DNA of 10,126 bases from Candidatus Poseidoniaceae archaeon (GTDB lineage: Archaea > Thermoplasmatota > Poseidoniia > Poseidoniales > Poseidoniaceae). Made by a program: the position numbers and the translations under genes. The DNA is taken from contig DUKK01000051.1 in the NCBI GenBank assembly GCA_013329355.1, forward strand, positions 1 through 10,126, in the 5' to 3' direction. The notes beneath the pieces are model-generated. The model had not been told where the DNA came from, did no database searches, and was given only the letters and a program-made list of their open reading frames with translations. Each line of letters opens with the position of its first letter. Positions within the stretch are counted from its first letter, which is position 1. Below are positions 6,536-10,126 of the stretch, piece after piece.

Positions 6536-7774
6536 CTACCAACCGAAATGCTTGGCTCGACTGTAGCCAAATGATAGTAAAACCGAAATGACCTTTTTGG
6601 TCAGTAATACTGGCTTGCGGACAAGAATCTTTAATCCGATTCCAAGTTTCTGGAATGGCGACATGTTACCTAGCTCGTCCGGGAGACATTTAGCCATTAT
6701 AGACATCTCTTCGTCTGTAAGTTCGTAGAGAGCGGTTTTGCCTTTGAGGATTTTGTGATAAGGTGGGAAGCGCTTTTTCCATGCATGCTCATAATCCATC
6801 AGGGACTGTTGTGAAAGATCACCACTAGCAATCGCTTTGGCCACAACACTGGCGGCCTCTCTGCCCGACCAGAGCGCCAGATGAGACCCTCCTTCAAACA
6901 GTGGTGATGTGAAACCCGCAGCATCACCGACCAGTATTACCCCATCATCAACAGTAACATCGCGCGGGCCAGAAATAGGTATTGTTCCACCAAATGGTCT
7001 GACTCTGACCGACTCTTTTCGCCATTGTGGATTGACAATTGGTTTGCCATCAAGATAAGTATCTTGAATAAATTTGTCTAGATACTTAATTCCACCTTTC
7101 TTTTCGGTGGTAACCAGACCCACATTCGCTCTGTCGCCCTTTTTAGGAATCATCCAAACATACCCATGTGGCGAGTATTGCGGCCACAAATAAAAATCAA
7201 GATAACCATCGTTCTCGACCTCAGTCATCTCATATTGGAAGCCCGCAATTACTTCGACTGAGGTGCCCATATCAAGTAATTTGGATGACGCTCCGGCAAC
7301 ACCTGATGCATCAATTACCGCCTTGCAATAAATTGGAAACCGGTCGCCTCTACCATCAATTTTCCAATTGGTAAATTGATTTTTGCTATTGTAAATTCTT
7401 TCCATCGATTTTACTTTATGAGCAAGATGGAGTTTCGAGCCTAATTTGCCAGCCTCATCCATCAACCACTGTTCGAATAGATGCTTCTCTAAGACATAGC
7501 CTGGCTCCGTTAGCAGTTTTTCTGTCCCATCAGGAAAAATAACTCTGATGCCCTTGACATCTAAGGCTTTGACGTGATCTGGAATATCTAGGTCAAGATT
7601 CTGCACTGCAAGGTCAGATAAGCATTCGCCACAATGAACTGGCACTCCGACTGAGGGGTCGGCTTCGACTACCACCGTCTTTAATCCAGCACGGGCGCAG
7701 TGTATTGCCGCAGACCCACCTCCGGGGCCCGCACCGATGACTAGCACATCGACCATGTCAGCGTCCTCTGCCAT
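6536..7774 (-). CDS. Geranylgeranyl reductase family FAD-dependent oxidoreductase
   Basis: A membrane-associated flavoprotein that reduces isoprenoid double bonds, in archaea mainly digeranylgeranylglycerophospholipid during membrane lipid synthesis. Some relatives reduce menaquinone or other prenyl tails. Numbered from the ATG at 7772-7774 (412 residues), it shows an N-terminal dinucleotide-binding motif DVLVIGAGPGGGSAA (9-23), the family cysteine motif VPVHCGECLSD (44-54), the signature GYVWMIPK (204-211; family YxWxFPK) that lines the substrate pocket, and the second FAD motif VGDAAGFTSPLFEGG (282-296). Length is normal for the family. The start is uncertain. An in-frame TTG at 7780 adds two residues. 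The ATG at 7756 removes six and has AGAGG 8 bases upstream, so it is a serious alternative. The cysteine motif reads CGEC where CGEG is usual. The gene is divergent from the ubiD-ubiA pair, leaving lipid or quinone tail as substrate; archaeal lipid is the default. Confidence 0.9.
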   Translation of the reverse strand: MAEDADMVDVLVIGAGPGGGSAAIHCARAGLKTVVVEADPSVGVPVHCGECLSDLAVQNLDLDIPDHVKALDVKGIRVIFPDGTEKLLTEPGYVLEKHLFEQWLMDEAGKLGSKLHLAHKVKSMERIYNSKNQFTNWKIDGRGDRFPIYCKAVIDASGVAGASSKLLDMGTSVEVIAGFQYEMTEVENDGYLDFYLWPQYSPHGYVWMIPKKGDRANVGLVTTEKKGGIKYLDKFIQDTYLDGKPIVNPQWRKESVRVRPFGGTIPISGPRDVTVDDGVILVGDAAGFTSPLFEGGSHLALWSGREAASVVAKAIASGDLSQQSLMDYEHAWKKRFPPYHKILKGKTALYELTDEEMSIMAKCLPDELGNMSPFQKLGIGLKILVRKPVLLTKKVISVLLSFGYSRAKHFGW

Positions 7775-7867
7775 GAACAACCGAGCAATAATCAGTCCAT
7801 CAATGAAGCGGTTGAACTACCGTGGCTGCCTACGCAGGTTCAAAGGTATAATCATGTTGGGTGGAGC
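7775..7867. promoter_or_regulatory. Divergent intergenic region between the reductase and ubiD genes
   Basis: These 93 bases hold the start regions of two oppositely transcribed genes and should contain both promoters. The clearest candidate is TATAAT at 7847-7852 (within AAAGGTATAATC), centred about 19 bases before the ubiD GTG. That is slightly close for a leaderless transcript from that codon, but usable if transcription starts a few bases inside. Read on the minus strand, the same element (ATTATA) could serve the reductase with a leader of about 50 bases. GGTGGAGC directly before the GTG is a weak ribosome binding site with very short spacing. No larger repeat is visible. Confidence 0.4.
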
Positions 7868-9820
7868 GTGGCTTGGAAGACTCTGAAGCGTTGGATGCGA
7901 CACCTAGAATCAAGAGGTGAGATGCTCAAAATCGCTAGACCAGTAGATGTTGAGTACGAGGCCGGTGCGATCGCAGACCTATTAGTGAAAAATGACGGCC
8001 CCGCCGTATTGTTTGAACAACCAAGATTACCTGATGGTTCAATATCAGAGATACCCCTAGTTATGAACATCTTTGGCAGCAACGATCGGACTCTAAGAGC
8101 CCTAGGTGCATCACATGAAACGGAAGTAGGCGACCGAATGGTCGCAATGATGAAGCCCGATATTGGCGCCTACATGAGAGCACCATGGAAAGCACTACCG
8201 CTGGTCAGAGATGCCCTTGCTATGCCACCAAGAAAGAAATGGCGAGGCAATTGTCAAAGAATCAGACTGGATACAGATTTAACCAAGCTGCCTATTCCTA
8301 AAACTTGGCCAATGGATGGCGGTGCTTTTGTCACCCTACCATTGGTGGTAACCAAAGATCCCATTTCGGGTGAGCATAATCTTGGGATGTATCGTGCGCA
8401 GGTTTTTTCAGAGAAAGAAATAGGGCTCCACTGGCAAATACACAAGCACGGTGCAGACCATGCTGCTGCCATAGGCGAAGCGCAAAAGATGCCGGTGGCT
8501 ATTTGTATGGGAGGTCCGCCAGAGCTGATATTTTCCGCTATCGCCCCGCTACCAGACAACCTCACAGAATACCAATTTGCTGGGATTCTTGGCAGCAGAT
8601 CACTGCGAATAACCAAAGCGGTGAGTCAAGATTTGATGGTTCCAGCTGAGGCAGATATTGTTATCGAGGGTTATTGTATTCCAGGTGAAACCAAACTAGA
8701 GGGTCCATTTGGTGACCACTTCGGGTTTTATTCCTTGACCGGTCAATATCCAGTGATGCATGTTACTGCAATTACTGCGCGTAAAGATGCTGTTCTGCCG
8801 GCAACAATTGTCGGCCTACCTCCGATGGAAGACGGATATCTAGGCGAAGCAATTGGGCGCCAATTCTCACCAGTGTTGCAATTTCAGCATAGAGACGTAA
8901 AAAGTGTTCACCTCCCATTGGAAACCGGTTTCCATAATCTAGCAATAGTTGCGGCCAAACAACGTTATCCCCGTCAGGCTAGAAAAACTGCTTTGGGGTT
9001 ACTCGGTGCTGGACAGATGATGTTCCTCAAAGCGATAATAACTGTTGATCCTGACCAGAATCCGAAAGACCTAGAAGCATTACTCGACGCTCTGAATGAT
9101 AAAGTCGAAATTGCCAACGACGTAATTATCCTCGAAGGCATGGTCGCCGACTCATTAGATGCATCTAGCCCCTATGAGAATGTCCATGACAAATTAATAA
9201 TCGATGCAACGACAATCCCTGAGCGAGACCCAAGATCGGATAACTTACCACTCGAGGGGTCCTTTAAACAAGCAACTCCAAAATGGCGCCAAGGGCTTGC
9301 AGAATCAAACATCTTCACCGAGTTAGAATCGGTGAAAAATATACCTGAAGTAACCGATGCTAGAATGTTACGAAACAACATGTTAGTTGTTACCACCAAC
9401 ATTGAAGGAAGCCCATCGCCCAAAACTGGTTCAGAAACATTCAATGACGGAGCAGAAACCGCGAGAATAGCGAGAATTTCCCAATTGAAAAATTCAATCT
9501 GGCAATTGGATTCTAAAAAGTGTTTAAGATGGCTATTTATCACTAATGATGATATGGATTTAACCTGCAAGAAAGCCAGAAGAAGACTGCTTTGGCAACT
9601 AACCTCCAGATTTGATGTCGGCAGAGGCCTATTTTTCGATGAGGATCAACAGCGGCTTTGCTGGGATGCAACCACACCAATACCAAGCGAAATACATGGT
9701 GTGAGACGGTGGCCCGCAATTACCCTACACTCAGAAGAAACTCTAGAGAAAGTGGCGGCTCATCCGGAATTAGCAAAATACGAGTGGCCTGTGCACCTAG
9801 AATTCGGGGGCGCAAGTTGA
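7868..9820 (+). CDS. ubiD: UbiD-family prenylated-FMN-dependent decarboxylase, long menaquinone-type
   Basis: A cytoplasmic or peripheral decarboxylase of 650 residues that uses prenylated FMN (made by a UbiX-type enzyme not in the window) to remove the ring carboxylate of a prenylated aromatic acid. The start is GTG, chosen because residues 3-28 (WKTLKRWM, LESRGEMLKIARPVDV) match the usual UbiD N-terminus; the next ATG (7922) would cut into it. Cofactor and metal positions expected from Fdc1/UbiD are present: NLGMYR with N171 and R176, a WQIHKHG histidine (H192) and E234 in NLTEYQFAG. The catalytic acid motif EGPFGDH (278-284) gives E278 and D283, with Asp where Fdc1 has Glu282. The roughly 150-residue C-terminal part includes LLWQLTSRFDVGRGLFF and a following aspartate in WDATTP. 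This resembles the tail of the long SCO4490/MqnL-type menaquinone decarboxylases of the futalosine pathway, which act on prenylated dihydroxynaphthoate. The gene overlaps ubiA by one base, supporting quinone synthesis. Confidence 0.93.
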   Translation: MAWKTLKRWMRHLESRGEMLKIARPVDVEYEAGAIADLLVKNDGPAVLFEQPRLPDGSISEIPLVMNIFGSNDRTLRALGASHETEVGDRMVAMMKPDIGAYMRAPWKALPLVRDALAMPPRKKWRGNCQRIRLDTDLTKLPIPKTWPMDGGAFVTLPLVVTKDPISGEHNLGMYRAQVFSEKEIGLHWQIHKHGADHAAAIGEAQKMPVAICMGGPPELIFSAIAPLPDNLTEYQFAGILGSRSLRITKAVSQDLMVPAEADIVIEGYCIPGETKLEGPFGDHFGFYSLTGQYPVMHVTAITARKDAVLPATIVGLPPMEDGYLGEAIGRQFSPVLQFQHRDVKSVHLPLETGFHNLAIVAAKQRYPRQARKTALGLLGAGQMMFLKAIITVDPDQNPKDLEALLDALNDKVEIANDVIILEGMVADSLDASSPYENVHDKLIIDATTIPERDPRSDNLPLEGSFKQATPKWRQGLAESNIFTELESVKNIPEVTDARMLRNNMLVVTTNIEGSPSPKTGSETFNDGAETARIARISQLKNSIWQLDSKKCLRWLFITNDDMDLTCKKARRRLLWQLTSRFDVGRGLFFDEDQQRLCWDATTPIPSEIHGVRRWPAITLHSEETLEKVAAHPELAKYEWPVHLEFGGAS

Positions 9821-10126
9821 TGGATGTCAAACAAGTAATGTCATTCATCAAAATTGAACACACACTATTTTCACTACCGTTCATTCTTATCGGTTACTTC
9901 ATTGCAGTTGACCAGTTTTACAGTTCGGGAGAGATGCCAATAATTGACTTAGTGTTGGTGCTGGTCGCAGCTGTTGGCGCCCGTGGCTTGGCGATGACGC
10001 TCAATAGGATCATAGACAGAAAAATCGATGCGGTAAATCCGAGAACAGCCAAACGACATTTAGCAACTGGAGCGATGTCGCTAGTCACAGCTTGGAGTTT
10101 AGCAACAGTATTCTTCGGCATGTTGG
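9820..10126 (+). CDS. ubiA: UbiA-family prenyltransferase (probably MqnP-like), cut by right edge
   Basis: The N-terminal 102 residues of a membrane prenyltransferase that attaches a polyprenyl chain to an aromatic acid. I translated from the ATG at 9820-9822, which shares one base with the ubiD TGA; GGGGG (9806-9810) lies 9 bases upstream. A second ATG at 9838 would give MSFIKIEHTLF, also a plausible start. Visible features are the opening FIKIEHTLFSLPF (9-21), a first membrane span, and the first Asp-rich Mg-diphosphate motif in NRIIDRKIDA (62-71; N62, D66, D70), followed by NPRTAKRHLATG (73-84). The GARGLAMTLNRIIDR form is typical of the 4-hydroxybenzoate/1,4-dihydroxy-6-naphthoate branch, in contrast to the archaeal GGGP lipid synthases. 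Full-length members are about 280-300 residues, so about two thirds is missing, including the second Asp-rich motif. Tight coupling to ubiD suggests successive steps: prenylation, then decarboxylation. Confidence 0.92.
   Translation, partial: MDVKQVMSFIKIEHTLFSLPFILIGYFIAVDQFYSSGEMPIIDLVLVLVAAVGARGLAMTLNRIIDRKIDAVNPRTAKRHLATGAMSLVTAWSLATVFFGML

Noticed and set aside
7775..7780. TTG start for the geranylgeranyl reductase two codons upstream of the ATG
   Set aside because: It offers no ribosome binding site advantage over the ATG at 7774, and a TTG start is less likely beside two in-frame ATG codons.
7823..7837. CTGC-CTAC-GCAG mini hairpin in the divergent region
   Set aside because: A 4-bp stem is expected by chance and covers no start or binding site.
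8254..8616. 120-codon open frame on the minus strand inside ubiD
   Set aside because: It is antisense to conserved UbiD metal-binding and cofactor motifs, and no protein family is recognisable in it.
9172..9570. 132-codon open frame on the minus strand inside ubiD
   Set aside because: It is a mirror of the UbiD C-terminal coding region with no independent support.

Overview
The window looks like chromosomal DNA of an archaeon with an aerobic, respiratory and heterotrophic lifestyle. The archaeal call rests on a DUF63 membrane protein (an archaeal family), an archaeal geranylgeranyl reductase of the lipid-saturating type, and a long FKBP of the methanogen FKBP26 type. Together with genes for leucine catabolism, cytochrome c maturation and quinone synthesis, this best fits a marine Thermoplasmatota such as Poseidoniales (Marine Group II). 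That placement is inference from gene content and was not computed. I saw no mobile element, CRISPR array, tRNA or rRNA.

Layout: five genes run on the minus strand from about 7774 down to the left edge. In transcription order they are a geranylgeranyl reductase (7774-6536), a large CcmF-like cytochrome c assembly protein (6472-3965), an FKBP prolyl isomerase with a C-terminal SAP domain (3895-3062), an enlarged DUF63 membrane protein (3006-1600), and the beta subunit of 3-methylcrotonyl-CoA carboxylase (1543 to the left edge, missing about 20 C-terminal residues). The gaps between them are short and similar (63, 69, 55 and 56 bases). Several hold inverted repeats, and two of these overlap the putative ribosome binding site of the next gene. 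A 93-base divergent intergenic region (7775-7867) separates this block from a plus-strand pair: a UbiD-family decarboxylase (7868-9820, GTG start) and a UbiA-family prenyltransferase (9820 to the right edge, truncated). The pair overlaps by one base.

How the genes fit together: UbiA plus a long-form UbiD with a menaquinone-decarboxylase-like C-terminal region suggests prenylation and then decarboxylation of a naphthoate ring in the futalosine route to menaquinone. The divergent reductase could saturate archaeal lipids, the quinone tail, or both. CcmF adds covalent heme attachment to c-type cytochromes. The right two thirds of the window therefore has a respiratory-membrane theme. The MCC beta subunit adds leucine/isovalerate breakdown, and its biotin-carboxylase partner would be expected just beyond the left edge. 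No clearly new system is evident. The points most worth a second look are the FKBP-SAP fusion, the expanded DUF63 protein, the SD-masking hairpin before it, the paired palindromes before ccmF, and the CxxC-like variant of the reductase's conserved cysteine motif.
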